DNA from: Sporopachydermia quercuum
Taxonomy: Eukaryota; Ascomycota; Sporopachydermiomycetes; Sporopachydermiales; Sporopachydermiaceae
Direction: 5' to 3'
Assembly: GCA_001599295.1 (NCBI GenBank)
Contig: BCGN01000003.1
Span: 225,148-289,147 of the forward strand
Length of the DNA: 64,000 nt
In this document: piece after piece, positions 21,806-33,270 of the stretch
How positions within the stretch are numbered: position 1 is the first letter of the stretch
Layout: every line of letters starts with the position of its first letter
Notes under the pieces: model-generated
Databases searched by the model: none
What the model saw: the letters and a program-made list of their open reading frames with translations, nothing else
What the model was told of the DNA's origin: nothing
Program-made: the position numbers and the translations under genes

Positions 21806-22569
21806 TATTAAAGATAAGAATTAGAGTGGGAATGGACGTGAAATGGATAGGGATTAGGATATCTGATCGAACAGGAATAGAATAGATGTGATCAAGCATT
21901 TTTTATGGAACAGTTATAGCATATAATGGACTACTGTAGAAGCTACAAGCCAGAAGTTCATCAAAGTGTTCAATCACATTACTACAGTATCAACTAAAAA
22001 TTGGTACGGGGTAAAATAATTGAATTGCATTCAAACCATCTGAAGAACTAGATCGTATCTTCGTGTTAACTGAACATAGAATAGAATATATTGANTTAAA
22101 GGTTTTATTAATTGGAAGGATTGGGGTAAAAGAAAAGGTGGAAAATGGAAATGGAAACGAAAGAACTAATTTTAATAAAGGAAAAAATAGAACAAATANT
22201 ATATAAAAGGTTGGGATAAGTTTAATAATATTTAATAATAATAATGAGAATAATAATCGGTATTAATAGACCTATTAGTTTTTTAACAATTATATACTGC
22301 TAATAGTTAATGCTAATAGTTAATGCTAATAGTTAATGCTATTATTTATTAATAGTATTTAATGCTAATATTTTATAATAATTAATATTATTTGATGCTA
22401 TTATTTAATACGAATATTCAATGCTAATAACACCCGTAGCAATGCACTGTATCATTATTGTAGTAAAACTCTACAATTACAACTCATTTAATTACCAGTT
22501 TATTTACCTNTCCCTACCTCTGTTTTTCTGTTTTTCTGTTCTTCTTCCTTGTATTCTTCTACTCTTCTT
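21806..22569. other. convergent intergenic region, PPAT-like / SGD1
   Basis: Extremely AT-rich 3'-3' spacer with a short tandem repeat (22298-22340) and related TTAATGCTAAT motifs out to about 22430. No gene. Confidence 0.6.
22298..22340. repeat. 13-bp tandem repeat (tgctaatagttaa)
   Basis: Three full copies and part of a fourth in tandem, followed by diverged relatives such as tgctaatattttat. It lies in the 3' spacer of two convergent genes. Confidence 0.8.
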
Positions 22570-25455
22570 CTATTCTAACTCATTGACTATTCCATCAGTA
22601 ACATCTACTATTGCTTCAATCGCCCATTGAACTCTTGTCTTACTTTTCCCAGTCAGCAACTCAGACTGCAGTAACTTCTCATGGAAAAAATATGTCATTC
22701 CTCTCAAAACTGACTTGTACTCTGATAATGCTCCTATCATTGAAATCACCCGTTTTTCGTCTTTGTTTTTACCAATCTTCTCTAATACAGATATGAAAAA
22801 CACTTCTAAGAATAACTCTGCATCAGAGCTTCCAGAAACAAAATCAACATGCTTCAGTACTTCCAATGTTAATACATTTTCTTTCACCAATGCACCATAG
22901 AATTTAGATAGGTGGGCTAACCGTTTAATAGTCACATCCTCTGAATTGCCATTAGTTCCATTACTAATATCATCATCGGCATCAGCTTGAGGATCCATTC
23001 CTGACTCCAAATTGCCAATTAAATCCCAGAATTGGAATTGGAACACTTTCCATAGCCATTTGAGATCTCTGCATAGTTGGACAGCTACAAGAGAATAGTA
23101 AGGATTATAAACAGGTTCTTTTCCACAGCAGTGAGTTAACACAGTTGCAATTTCTTTAGCTTGAGCCCGTTTCAAGCCTAGTTTGGTAATCCTATCAGCA
23201 GCATCAGCATAATCTTCCGCACTCATGACAGTAATGAATATTGCTCTTCTAACATCAGTGTTCATTCTCTGAGCTCTTGCTAGGGTCATCCAATCAACTT
23301 CGTTCGCATCTAAGGTTTCAGCAAACTCACTATTCGCTTTGTTCTTACTATCCCCACGATCGTTGCTATTCAGACCATCTGTAGCAGTCTCGCCAAAGCC
23401 TTCGCCTCTGAATGCACTGCCGACAAGCCACCATTTACCTCGTTTGTCAGCATCACGTAAATCCTGAAGAGAAATCCTTAATGGCTCTTGCTTTTGACCT
23501 ATTGAGCCAAGCACTTTTCTAAGCCTAGTCAGAGATTCGGTCACTGTGGCTATGCCTAATTTATCCTTAGCGGTTATTTTGTTATTTTTCAACGCGGTAA
23601 CACATTCAGTCAAGAACTGCATTCTTGCTGACGATCCAGTGCCAGGGACTTGAGCTTGTAGGTCATTCACCATTTGTTTCAAAGCGGTAGGATCCTCTGT
23701 TCGCAATTGAGGACCAGCCATTCGTATCACTGTAAGCATCAATTCTGTTCCCAGTTCTGTGCCTTTAGATATAAATTCTCTGACATAGCCATACAGAAGT
23801 TGGGGGCCAAATAACTGGAAGCTGTATAATCCACATAATAACGTTATTAGATTATTAGGTTCTCTACTTGTCAAATCGGTTTTCTCTTTCCAAAAACCAT
23901 CAAATGTTTCAACAACTGTTTGGAGAAGCATAGCAGAGAAATCTGTTCCAGTAGTTAGCCGAGTTAGGCCCGAAGCAGCAGCAGAATAGAGAATTGAGAA
24001 TTGAGGCAATAAAGGACCAGGAACTGACACCGAGTCAATTATTGTTTTAATTATGGCAGAATTGACAGTATGTCTAGGATGAGAAAGATATAAAGGGGTG
24101 AGAGCTGAAAGAATGGATGATATGTTTTGTTCAGATAAACGATTGAACAGACCTTTCACTTTAGCAGTTATCGCAGGGTCTAAGTCGTTTGACATCAAAG
24201 AGGAATTAGAATTGGCGTTGGAGTTGGCATTGATAGTAGCCGTAGTTGTAGTTGTGGTAGAAGCAGCTTCCATACGTTTTCTTAATGCTGGTGGAATATA
24301 TTTGCCCGTTGTGGGAGCTGAGTAAGGGTCTTCTCTCGTTTTAGTAGAGTGGGTTGGTTGCTTTTCAGTAATGTCATTATCGTCTCCGTCTTCCTCTTCT
24401 TCTTCTTCTTCTTCTTCTTCTTTTTCTTCTTTTTCTTCAGCATCTCCATCATCTAACTCATTATCACTGTCAAAGTCTGAACTATCTAATTCATCATCTG
24501 ACCATGGTAGCTTAATATCTTCTTCTATATCTTCTTCTTCTTCCTCAGTATCAAAATCGGAACTATTCAATTCATCGTCAGTCCAAGGTAACTTTTCTAC
24601 CATCTCATTACCTTCTATCTCATCCTCATTATCATTGATATCATCTCCTTCGCTAATAACTTCACCGGAATAATCGTCGAGGAAATCCAATCCATCAAGT
24701 AAACCTCCAATGAAATCATCATCATTTTCTTTCTGCAGTTTTGTTCCTTTGATTCCTAATTTTTCAGCATAATATGCAACATCCGCATCTTCAGCATGTA
24801 GTAGTTTCTTTGCTTTCTTATTCTTAGGTTCTTTACTCTTAAAACTGCTCTTGGCACTACTATTAGTATTACCAGTGGATGAGATACCTTTTGATTTACT
24901 GTCCTTCCCAGTCTCGTTGTGTTCGGTTCTTGATTCTTTGCTCCTTTTAACTTTTTTCTCTTTTGTCGATACATCTTCCTTTATATCAGCGTTCTTTCGG
25001 GCTTTTTTCTCTTTCAATAAAGCCATTGTTGCCTCAACATCGGAAACCACTGACCGTTTGGGCTTCTCATTTTTCGATTTAGCACTCGAGCTAGTAGAAT
25101 TCTGCTTCTTATGTTTTTTAGCTGCTAACAAGGCCATTGTACTAGCCGCGTCAAGTCCATTACCATCATCATTTTCTTCACTATCATTAAAACCTGTGAA
25201 ATCCTCTTCTTCCTCCTCTTCATTGACATTAGTNCTACTGTTCGACAGGCTTTCATTATGAGCACCTTTTGATTTCACTTGCACTTTTCTCTGCTTTTTC
25301 AACTGCCTTTCTTGTTTTCGACGTTCTTTTCTATTGACTGTAGGCTTACTTTTTCTCTTCCTAAATCTAGAATCGTTTTCATTATTACCTGATTTTATCT
25401 CGTCAAGTATTGTTCCTGGCAGTTCAATGCCTTTCCTTCTTATAGGAGGAGCCAT
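22570..25455 (-). CDS. SGD1: nucleolar MIF4G/MA3 protein Sgd1 (NOM1 family), 40S ribosome biogenesis
   Basis: 961 residues. Sgd1/NOM1 recruits the DEAD-box helicase Fal1 for early 18S rRNA cleavage in the nucleolus. Order: a basic Lys/Arg-rich start (RKERRKQERQLKKQRK); a long acidic low-complexity part with Glu runs encoded by TTC repeats; the conserved YIPPALRKRMEA motif; a MIF4G domain (about 425-650, starting near AITAKVKGLFNRL); and an MA3 domain (about 730-865, DVRRAIFITVMSAEDYADA). The order and length match the family (899 residues in S. cerevisiae). No intron is needed; the first ATG (MAPPIRRKG) gives the expected basic start. It is divergent from MSP1 across 621 bases holding RRPE- and PAC-like sites. 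Confidence 0.93.
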   Translation of the reverse strand: MAPPIRRKGIELPGTILDEIKSGNNENDSRFRKRKSKPTVNRKERRKQERQLKKQRKVQVKSKGAHNESLSNSXTNVNEEEEEEDFTGFNDSEENDDGNGLDAASTMALLAAKKHKKQNSTSSSAKSKNEKPKRSVVSDVEATMALLKEKKARKNADIKEDVSTKEKKVKRSKESRTEHNETGKDSKSKGISSTGNTNSSAKSSFKSKEPKNKKAKKLLHAEDADVAYYAEKLGIKGTKLQKENDDDFIGGLLDGLDFLDDYSGEVISEGDDINDNEDEIEGNEMVEKLPWTDDELNSSDFDTEEEEEDIEEDIKLPWSDDELDSSDFDSDNELDDGDAEEKEEKEEEEEEEEEEDGDDNDITEKQPTHSTKTREDPYSAPTTGKYIPPALRKRMEAASTTTTTTATINANSNANSNSSLMSNDLDPAITAKVKGLFNRLSEQNISSILSALTPLYLSHPRHTVNSAIIKTIIDSVSVPGPLLPQFSILYSAAASGLTRLTTGTDFSAMLLQTVVETFDGFWKEKTDLTSREPNNLITLLCGLYSFQLFGPQLLYGYVREFISKGTELGTELMLTVIRMAGPQLRTEDPTALKQMVNDLQAQVPGTGSSARMQFLTECVTALKNNKITAKDKLGIATVTESLTRLRKVLGSIGQKQEPLRISLQDLRDADKRGKWWLVGSAFRGEGFGETATDGLNSNDRGDSKNKANSEFAETLDANEVDWMTLARAQRMNTDVRRAIFITVMSAEDYADAADRITKLGLKRAQAKEIATVLTHCCGKEPVYNPYYSLVAVQLCRDLKWLWKVFQFQFWDLIGNLESGMDPQADADDDISNGTNGNSEDVTIKRLAHLSKFYGALVKENVLTLEVLKHVDFVSGSSDAELFLEVFFISVLEKIGKNKDEKRVISMIGALSEYKSVLRGMTYFFHEKLLQSELLTGKSKTRVQWAIEAIVDVTDGIVNELE
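24398..24436. repeat. TTC microsatellite inside SGD1
   Basis: A near-perfect (TTC)n tract that encodes the poly-Glu run of Sgd1 on the minus strand. Confidence 0.7.
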
Positions 25456-26076
25456 GATGGCATGTCAAATAATTTCTGCTTTGCTAGCTGTTCCAGTGCA
25501 GCAAAAAAGTGCACCGTTGGATTCAATAAAACCAAATATAACTAAGCAAGTAAATGGTTATATTATTCAAAAATCACAAGGTTATAGGCTATCAAAGTGA
25601 CCATACCTTTCATTTGTTTGATCAGAAATATTCTTTCAGATTCCCATACAAACTAAAAATTTATTCAGAGGGACTGATAATTTTCACTTTGGAGTCTACG
25701 AAGCATCAGGGGCCCTTCTATTCAGGCCCTTCAGTTTGAGTACCCGCTCCAGTTTGCCTCCAAACACCTCTTGAGCTAAACGGATACAATAACTCCTTAT
25801 TACGGAAATGATATGGTTATGTGTGATATACCATTTTACCAGAAACTTACAATCAATGGAGTCTATCAAAGGCAATAGCAGATATGATGCATTATACAAA
25901 GGATAATAGTGATTTATATTTGTCTCTTTAGTTAAAGAATTACGTCAAGTGTTTCTTAGAGTGTTTGGAGCATTGTGGGGTAAATTGGGGATTTGACGGT
26001 TGGATATCCAACAGTAGCTACAGAAGCACTACAGTCAGTTGATGAGATAGTGCCTTAGAGAATATAAGTATCAACT
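25456..26076. promoter_or_regulatory. bidirectional promoter of SGD1 and MSP1
   Basis: The spacer has AAAAATTT at 25655-25662 (the RRPE ribosome-biogenesis element) and GATGAGAT at 26041-26048 (the PAC core). Both are known from yeast rRNA-processing gene promoters, which fits SGD1. PAC lies nearer MSP1. No gene is present; the minus frame at 25696-25899 has no support. Confidence 0.4.
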
Positions 26077-27171
26077 ATGTCAATGAGGAATGGATTAAGA
26101 AAACTCTTAGGGTCTTTAGACCCTGAAATGGTGTCAAATGTAGTTATAACTATAATGGCTACAGGGTTAGCGGTTTATTTAGGACACAGCTTATCATCGC
26201 AGTTTCTTGATGGTCCCAATAGAAGTAAAGAGTCAAAAAGAAAGAGCAACAGTACTTTACAAAGGTTAAGCAAAGCATATCCGGGGATAGAAAAAACACT
26301 GGATGACTACGAAATGGCAATAATAGCTAATGTTGTTACCCCAAGTGAGATCAAAACGTCTTTTGAAGATATTGGAGGTTTAGAAGCAATAGTTGATGAT
26401 CTAAAAGAAAGTGTACTATACCCTTTAACAGTGCCGTCATTATACTCTCATTCACCTTTATTAACAGCACCAAAAGGTGTTCTTCTTTATGGTCCTCCTG
26501 GCTGCGGTAAAACTATGATGGCCAAAGCATTAGCAGCAGAATCTTCTGCTAATTTTATTACAATTCGCATGTCTCAAGTTTTAGATAAATGGCTAGGAGA
26601 ATCCAATAAGCTAGTAGCTGCTATCTTTTCTCTAGCAAACAAACTTCAACCATGCATTATATTTATAGACGAGATTGATTCTTTTCTTAGAGATCGACAG
26701 TCTACTGATCATGAAGTAAGCGCTATGATTAAAGCTGAATTTATGACTTTATGGGATGGTCTAAGCACAGCCGAGAATTCTCGTGTTCTTGTTTTAGGAG
26801 CTACCAATAGACCAGCTGATATTGACGATGCATTTCTTCGTCGTATGCCTAAGCGATTTGCTGTTTCCTTGCCAAGCGAGGAACAGCGAAAGAAAATTCT
26901 CACTATTTTGTTGAAAGATTCAGAGCTTGATAATGAGAATTTTGATCTTGATGTGATAGCCAAAGAAACTGTTGGAATGAGTGGTAGTGATTTGAAAGAA
27001 ACATGTAGAACTGCTGCTATGACAGCAATGAGAGAGTACATTAGATCTAAAGGAAAAGATGGACTTCAGGCTGGCGAGGAGGTGAAAATTCGCCCTTTAG
27101 TTAATGACGATTTTCTTTTGAACATTCCAAGATATGTTGCTAAGAGAGACCGTGAGACTCAAGTTGAGTAA
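26077..27171 (+). CDS. MSP1: mitochondrial outer-membrane AAA-ATPase Msp1 (ATAD1 family)
   Basis: 364 residues (362 in S. cerevisiae). Msp1 extracts mislocalised tail-anchored proteins from the outer mitochondrial and peroxisomal membranes and clears stalled import. An N-terminal membrane segment (about 19-38, [18 protein letters not shown]) is followed by a linker and one AAA module. Motifs: Walker A GPPGCGKT near 139, Walker B IIFIDEID near 193, sensor-1 LGATNRP, and arginine-finger region RRMPKRF. The NKL sequence ([10 protein letters not shown]) corresponds to pore loop 1 surroundings. No introns. Assignment is secure. Confidence 0.96.
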   Translation: MSMRNGLRKLLGSLDPEMVSNVVITIMATGLAVYLGHSLSSQFLDGPNRSKESKRKSNSTLQRLSKAYPGIEKTLDDYEMAIIANVVTPSEIKTSFEDIGGLEAIVDDLKESVLYPLTVPSLYSHSPLLTAPKGVLLYGPPGCGKTMMAKALAAESSANFITIRMSQVLDKWLGESNKLVAAIFSLANKLQPCIIFIDEIDSFLRDRQSTDHEVSAMIKAEFMTLWDGLSTAENSRVLVLGATNRPADIDDAFLRRMPKRFAVSLPSEEQRKKILTILLKDSELDNENFDLDVIAKETVGMSGSDLKETCRTAAMTAMREYIRSKGKDGLQAGEEVKIRPLVNDDFLLNIPRYVAKRDRETQVE

Positions 27172-28628
27172 TGAGTTTAATGAGTAGTATTACTTCTTTC
27201 ATCTGTTCATCATCACAGTTTTATTTATTTACTTAGTAGATAATCGACTAGTATCAGCTGGTTTTATGTATATATTATCTTATTCTATTGTTTTAATAAA
27301 CTTTATGTTACTGTTAGATGGAACTTCACGGTATCTTTCAATGGAGTAGTTATTTGTCGGAGAGAAAGTGGAGAATAATGATGATGGGGCTGATTATGAT
27401 TACTTAGAATAAGTATATGAATTGAAGATGTAATTGACAAGAGTGGAATAATTATTTTGGTAATTATTGTTAAATGTCAACAGAATTGATATATAGCCAG
27501 TAAGAATGGTTGTATGTTTCAGTATCAATCAATAATCTAGCAATTCTTATTTTTTTTTTTTCGTTTTAGATTATCGTCATCATATGAGAAACAGATGATT
27601 AGAGGATTGATAAATCCATCAGTTCACTGAATCACTGGAAATGATAATAAGTGCACTGAATGATTGATTCTGGATGCAAGTGTTTGTTATTGGGACTAAT
27701 CGACACTTTAACCTGTTATCAATCAAGATTAAATCATACTTTACAATCGTCTCTTGCTTAAACANGTTGATCAATAACGAATTTTGATTTAAGTCGTTTC
27801 ATCCTTTTGATTTGATTTTGATGATAAAAACCCACGTATCCCAGTCAAGCTGCGTCCTTTATTTACTTCGCATATTTGGTAAGGAATCATCAGATCCTGT
27901 CAAGACAATCAGTTGCGACAGTTGGATCAAATTGATTCCATCAATTGCACTAAAAACCATAAAACAACTATTCTACTCATAAATATAAGTGTTCAGCCAC
28001 TCATATATAAATATAATCTGATAATTTATAGCAATATCTTCGATCATAATATCCAATTATCATCCATCAAGTCACATCTATTAATTGCTTTATCAATGAC
28101 AAACCATCTGTGGCTTAGCATACTCATTTGCCATATTGCCACATAGCCATATTCGACTACATTAGGAACTCAGCCACTGATTTGTCGTTTACATCGTTAA
28201 GCAATATCCTTTTTCCTATTCTTCGCCTTGCCATTACTAATACACAGGAAGTCATTGTTATTATGTTTCTTATGTTATTTTATTATTACACATTCTTTCC
28301 TTTGTTGATATTTCCTACTGCTTCAATGATAAATTAATGAATATTGAGTCTATGTAGTTAGAAAGTATGTGCCATATCCCTCCTACAGTTATCGCCTCAT
28401 GAGCTTCTGCCACTAAACTGATCTGTTTGATATTCAGTGAATAACCAGGAACTATCTATCGAGCGTACTATTCAACTAACTGAGTGAACAGTACTATCAT
28501 TATTAGAATAGAGACAATGTTTGATGGGCAGGAGCACTCATTAGTAGTAACAGTTCTATTGACACTCTGATTCCCAGAATAACTAACCATCACCAATTAC
28601 CTTCAAGTACCTTCAAGTATCTACAAAT
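27172..28628. other. intergenic, MSP1 / ERV1
   Basis: AT-rich, with chance frames only. A 10-base direct repeat (taccttcaag, 28598-28617) lies just before the ERV1 start. A T10 tract is at about 27549. No RNA gene seen. Confidence 0.5.
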
Positions 28629-29483
28629 ATGATTGAGTATCCTGTGCCACCAGGTAAACCTGAATTTACACCAAATGGCAAGAGAATCATTTATGACAAA
28701 GATGGAAAACCGTAAGTATAAGATGGAGCTTTTAATTGAAGGTGAATGATAGTAACATCAATACCAACAGTACTATCTGGGGCAGTGGCAGTGGCTACTA
28801 TAGCTTTTGCCCAGGTAATGATAATAAAGAAGATAGTAACAAGTACTGTTTAATATTAACGGGTATCTATTTTGTTGCCTGTATTACTTTTAATACCGTA
28901 TTATCGGGTATTTTCAGTTTACCACTTATCATCTTACTCAACAGCTACTAACAACCATAGCTGTCGAACTTGCAATGCATTAATGGATTTCCAATTCGCT
29001 AATAAAGCGAACGCGGGATCTAAAGCTTCAAAAGCTTTTTCTGGTGCTGCAATTGCATCAATTGCATCAGCTATCAATTCCGATTCATCTGTTCCTAAAG
29101 AGTACTACGACTGTCCGCCAGATTCAGTCGAGCTTGGTAAATCCTCTTGGACCCTTCTCCATTCTCTTGCTGCTGCGTACCCTGAAAAACCTTCGAATGA
29201 AGAACAGACAAGAATGTCGAGTTTCATTAAAATATTCTCGCAAATATATCCTTGTTCCTACTGTGCTGGCGATTTTCAGAAATGGATAGCTAAAACGGAC
29301 TCAGCACCTGAAAATTCTAAAGAATATGGATTAAAAACAGCAGTTAAGAGTCAAGAGTTCTTTGGCCGTTGGCTGTGCAATGCTCATAATGAAGTGAATC
29401 GTAAATTAGGGAAAGAAGAGTTCAATTGTGATTTATGGAAGCAAAGATGGAAAGATGGATGGGAAGATGGGAAATGTGATTAG
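28629..29483 (+). CDS. ERV1: mitochondrial FAD sulfhydryl oxidase Erv1
   Basis: Erv1 reoxidises Mia40 in the intermembrane space, driving disulfide import of small proteins. Two exons, 28629-28711 and 28961-29483, with donor GTAAGT and a perfect TACTAAC eight bases before the acceptor, give 201 residues (189 in S. cerevisiae). Exon 1 encodes GKRIIYDKDGKP, which joins in phase to CRTC of the shuttle arm. Cys pairs are all present: shuttle CRTC (29/32), FAD-proximal CSYC (126/129) and the structural CX16C pair (167/184). The HxxxNxxN FAD region reads NAHNEVNRKLGK. Without the intron the N-terminus would be lost, so the spliced form is well supported. Confidence 0.95.
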
Positions 29484-31341
29484 GTGGTTAGATGATCTAG
29501 CGATGATGTAAAAGAGTGTGAAAGTTGGTGAGAGTTGGTTTAGAAGAAGCTTGTATATATTTAGAAGAAACGAGAAAGGAGTAGCTGGGGTGTATGAAGA
29601 AGGATTATTTGGAGTATTAAGTATAATATTATGATTACTATGATTAGTATGATGATCATACAATAATAATAGCTATATTACCTATAACTACTACGAGTAT
29701 AAATTATTAGTATGCACTTCCTGTACGAGTTGTTAGTATGAGATATAAGTATGAACGGTTAGTGCTATTACAATTATTTATTATTGGTTTCTAAATCGTT
29801 ACTATTAACTACTATTTACAATCATCAGCTACTAACCTACATTTAATAGTCTCCTTATTATATCATTCTACACTGAATATTACATATATTAATAATTTAA
29901 ATGTTCTAAATTTCTTCAATTATTCGATTATAAACAAAAGCATCTACAAGAGTTGTGCTCCGCGATTTTCTAAGAAGATTTCCATCTGAACGAAAAGTTC
30001 CGTCAGGGTTTCTTTTCTTTTCTTTTCCTTCAGCATTTGTTGATCTAATAACTGAACAGAGGCTAAATGTATATCTTACACAGTAATATATATATGTATG
30101 TATAAACATCTGATATGATATGATAGCATAACGTATATAATTACTAAAAACTGCAGCATCAAATATCGGTAGAATATTGGTTACTTCGGTTTTGACTGAG
30201 TGCATAGAACTAGAATTGCNAATTGCTAATAGCATGACTGAATATTCCCAGCCTGTTGTTTATCGTCGTTTGATTTGATTTGATTTGATATTTTGAAGCT
30301 ATTTGGGTGTTTCTCAGCACGTTTTTCGTTTCCTTTTGTAGAAGTAATAGAGAAGAGAAATAATAGATTCTTGTTTCAATGGTCTTTAAATTGAATTGTG
30401 AATTCACAAGTTTAGTATTATGTGGTATTCCGGTAGTAGTGGTGATACTCATACTAATATAGTAACATGAAAGTAACCTAGTAAAAGGAAAGTGAAAGCA
30501 GTGAAAGATGGTAATATAAGAAACACAATAGCGACACCAATAACCATATAATAATCCTTCTATCTACTACTACAAGTAAAAAGTATTCAAAATAATAACA
30601 TTACAATTACTATNAAAAGAACTATCAATGTGGGCATATTGAAATCAACACAGTGGTGATGTACTAAAACTGCTGGTTTATCCAACTAACTCCTAGAAAC
30701 TCAAGTGCGAAACAATTGAGCCTTTCTGAATGAGATTTGTTGATCTGAAGTGAAAAATTGCATAGATAATAGATTATTCATTATAGCATAGAACATATAA
30801 CATATCATATTCTTTATATATGACTATGATCAATATATCTAGTAAAATAATAAAATAGTATGCTTCTTCTACTATCTTCCCAATTTTCTGCTTTGTATGT
30901 ACTGTAATTTCATGCAATGTCATAATATATGAATCATCAACGATGTTGTAGTCAAATCATCGGTTTTGAAAGATTTGATAGATTCGCTGAATTAAATAAT
31001 CTCCCCATCAGTTGCCTTTAACATTTATCGCTGTTCCTATGAGAAGCCATTTATAGTTATCCTATGTTATATCCGAATTACTTAAACAGAGATGAAATAC
31101 ATATTGGGAATAACCAGCTTGAGCAGCTATCTCCAACCACGGACACTCGACAATCTGAACTTGATCCGAATAATCTGCCAAGTGAGTGTTGCAGATTCAA
31201 CCCGAGGTCATCCGAGCTTTGATGAATTATTCCAATCCATCATGCCGATCCCTTCCGAACTCCGAGCTCCAAAACCGAAAAATATGTCGAGTGCGCCCGG
31301 TAAATCCGATTTCTTCCGAAGAAATCCAAACAACTCCAAGC
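29484..31341. other. convergent intergenic region, ERV1 / VRP1
   Basis: AT-rich spacer holding the uncertain frame at 29906-30235 and short direct repeats (tttctttt units at about 30008-30028; tttga units at about 30269-30290). No supported gene otherwise; plus frames at 31092-31491 overlap the VRP1 end and are its antisense or flank. Confidence 0.5.
29906..30235 (-). CDS. uncertain small ORF, possibly a short spliced gene
   Basis: A 109-codon minus frame. Its last 45 codons (RNPDGTFRSDGNLLRKSRST and a tail ending RIIEEI) have coding-like composition, while the middle is AT-driven. An acceptor-like TTTAG followed by pyrimidines near 30060 would allow a terminal exon, but no donor with a good branch site is seen. 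I recognise no family. Confidence 0.22.
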   Translation of the reverse strand: MLLAIXNSSSMHSVKTEVTNILPIFDAAVFSNYIRYAIISYQMFIHTYIYYCVRYTFSLCSVIRSTNAEGKEKKRNPDGTFRSDGNLLRKSRSTTLVDAFVYNRIIEEI

Positions 31342-33270
31342 TTAATCAAACAATGTAAGATCCAACGGAACACTAGTTCCTCTTCCGGAAGGATACAGCT
31401 TTTCCCCACCTCGAAAAGATCTCGGCTTCGGGATTTCGTTCTGGTTCTTGAATCTAAATCTGTGTGTGTCATCGATGATGAGTCTACTTGATTGTGATGT
31501 CATTGTATTACCGTTATTGGAAGTTGTCCCGCTTGATGCCCCGCTGGTTCGGGAGATTGTATAAGCTGACATATTAATCTTCCGGAGATTCGCCGCTTGA
31601 GTCTCATTGGATGCATGGTTACTATTGTCGTGCTCAGATTCTGAACTGTGATGTTTGTGACCGAAAAGACGGTGTTTATGGTTTTGTGGCGAAGAAGGGG
31701 TAAGTGGGGCACTTTCTGCTGGGGGGGCAGGGGGTGGTGGAGGTGGAGCATGATGAGAAAGAGAAGAGAGGGAATGTGAAGGAGGGGGAGCCGGCGGAGC
31801 TGGTGGAGCCCCGAAAGATGGTGGGGATGGCGGAGCTGGTGGAGCCCCGAAAGATGGTGGGGATGGCGGAGCTGGTGGGTTAGAGCTTTGTGATGGAGGC
31901 GGAGGCGGGGGCGGAGGAGGTGTTAGTGCACTGATAGAAGGAGCTGGAGGTGCAGAGAGAGGCTCAGAAGATGGCTTCGGTGCGCCGAATAACGCCTGAG
32001 GATTTGTAAACCCAGTATTGATAGGGGGAGCAGCCAGGGGCGCAGGCGGGGAAGATGGAGGAGAAGGAGGGACTGGAGGAACAGATGCATGTGAATTTGA
32101 TTGGGGCATTGGAGCGCCAAAAATGGGTGGTGCTGGGGGCGCAGTAGTTGATGTGGGAAGTTTCGGCGCAGAGGGAGCTGAAGAGAACGGAATTGGCGGG
32201 GCCGGGGGCGCAGTAGGAGCTGAAGAAAAAGGGATTGGTGGTGGAGATGGAATTGGACGGGATGAACTTGACACAGATAGTGGGGGTGCGGGAGGGCCCG
32301 CAGGAGGCACTGGTGGTGCACTGAGACCGGGGATTGGGGGTGCGGAAGGGGCTGAAATAGTTGGAATTGGTGGGGCTGCTGAACCGGGAATAGGTGGGGG
32401 TGCAGCAGGTGGAGACTCTAGTGGGACGCTACCGGTTGGCATTGGTGGCGCTGGTGGTGGTGCTGGAGGCGCCGACGACATCCGAATCGGAGCCTTCACA
32501 GATTCACTCGATTTGGAACCAGGTATCGGAGGTTTTCCCTTTTCGAGACTAATAGCCGAAGATGACGACAATCTATCGTTTAAAAATGACTTTTTCGGAG
32601 GCCTAGCAGGTCGGTTTGGTACAACCGGAGTTTTCTTTTTAGATACAGGAGCCGATGATCCTGGAATTGGTGGCGCCGAAGTCAAGGGGATATTTGGGGT
32701 AACTATTGGAAGCGCAGGAGGGGCAGGAGCTGTATGTATAGAAGGAATTGAAGGTGGGGGGTTTCCTGGATTTGGAAATGGATGGTGGGACGAATGTGAA
32801 TGTAGAAGTGCATGAGTGGCTTTCGGAGTGGTGGATGCTGGAGGTCCCGAGTCTTTATTTACATGTCGGAGTTTGGGCATTCCACCGGCAAATAAATCGC
32901 CTAATCCAGGTGGACCCCCCATTGGAATTGGCGGGGCCGAGTTAGCCCCGCTTCCACTTGAATGATTTGCAGTCGGAATGTGGGGCACACTTGGTGCCGA
33001 AGGGAATCCCGGGTTTGCACCGGAACTGGAGGAATTAGAGTTTCCAACAATCGGAGCACTTCTGTCATTTGTTTGTGCCTTTTTAAGCCTTGCTCCCTTC
33101 CGGATGTCGGACAAAAGTGCATCTGTGTTCGGCAAGGCCCCTGGAACAGGTCTGGCTGGTAAAGTGGAGCTGGAACCGGAATTACCTCCGAACGGAGGCG
33201 GAGGTCCTGGTGGCGGTGGCGGTCCTCCAAATCCAGGTGGCGGTGGCGGCGGTGGTGGTGGAGCTGGCAT
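31342..33270 (-). CDS. VRP1: verprolin (WIP family), actin cytoskeleton
   Basis: Verprolin binds actin, the WASP homologue Las17 and type I myosins to drive Arp2/3 actin assembly at endocytic patches. The 642-residue protein begins MPAPPPPPPPPPGFGG. It has the WH2 actin-binding motif DALLSDIRKGARLKKAQTND (about 49-68), many poly-Pro/SH3-type blocks (PPAPPSPPSFGA, PPIPxSSAP), a second basic KKxFLNDR segment, and a C-terminal Las17-binding end with PSGRGTSVPLDLTLF. The S. cerevisiae protein is 817 residues; the lower length comes from fewer Pro repeats. A 36-bp unit is duplicated in the coding sequence. The GC-rich, purine-biased plus strand creates a false 265-codon Gly-rich frame. Confidence 0.93.
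   Translation of the reverse strand: MPAPPPPPPPPPGFGGPPPPPGPPPPFGGNSGSSSTLPARPVPGALPNTDALLSDIRKGARLKKAQTNDRSAPIVGNSNSSSSGANPGFPSAPSVPHIPTANHSSGSGANSAPPIPMGGPPGLGDLFAGGMPKLRHVNKDSGPPASTTPKATHALLHSHSSHHPFPNPGNPPPSIPSIHTAPAPPALPIVTPNIPLTSAPPIPGSSAPVSKKKTPVVPNRPARPPKKSFLNDRLSSSSAISLEKGKPPIPGSKSSESVKAPIRMSSAPPAPPPAPPMPTGSVPLESPPAAPPPIPGSAAPPIPTISAPSAPPIPGLSAPPVPPAGPPAPPLSVSSSSRPIPSPPPIPFSSAPTAPPAPPIPFSSAPSAPKLPTSTTAPPAPPIFGAPMPQSNSHASVPPVPPSPPSSPPAPLAAPPINTGFTNPQALFGAPKPSSEPLSAPPAPSISALTPPPPPPPPPSQSSNPPAPPSPPSFGAPPAPPSPPSFGAPPAPPAPPPSHSLSSLSHHAPPPPPPAPPAESAPLTPSSPQNHKHRLFGHKHHSSESEHDNSNHASNETQAANLRKINMSAYTISRTSGASSGTTSNNGNTMTSQSSRLIIDDTHRFRFKNQNEIPKPRSFRGGEKLYPSGRGTSVPLDLTLFD
31793..31880. repeat. 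36-bp tandem duplication inside VRP1
   Basis: Two full copies and part of a third with a 36-base period (starts 31793, 31829, 31865). They encode repeated PPAPPSPPSFGA blocks. Confidence 0.85.

Noticed and set aside
24371-25261. Ser-rich and hydrophobic plus-strand frames
   Set aside because: Antisense to the acidic and Lys-rich part of SGD1 (poly-Glu codons read as Ser/Phe).
32018-32815. 265-codon Gly-rich frame on the plus strand
   Set aside because: It is antisense to the Pro-rich coding sequence of VRP1 (CCN codons read as GGN) and has no independent signal.
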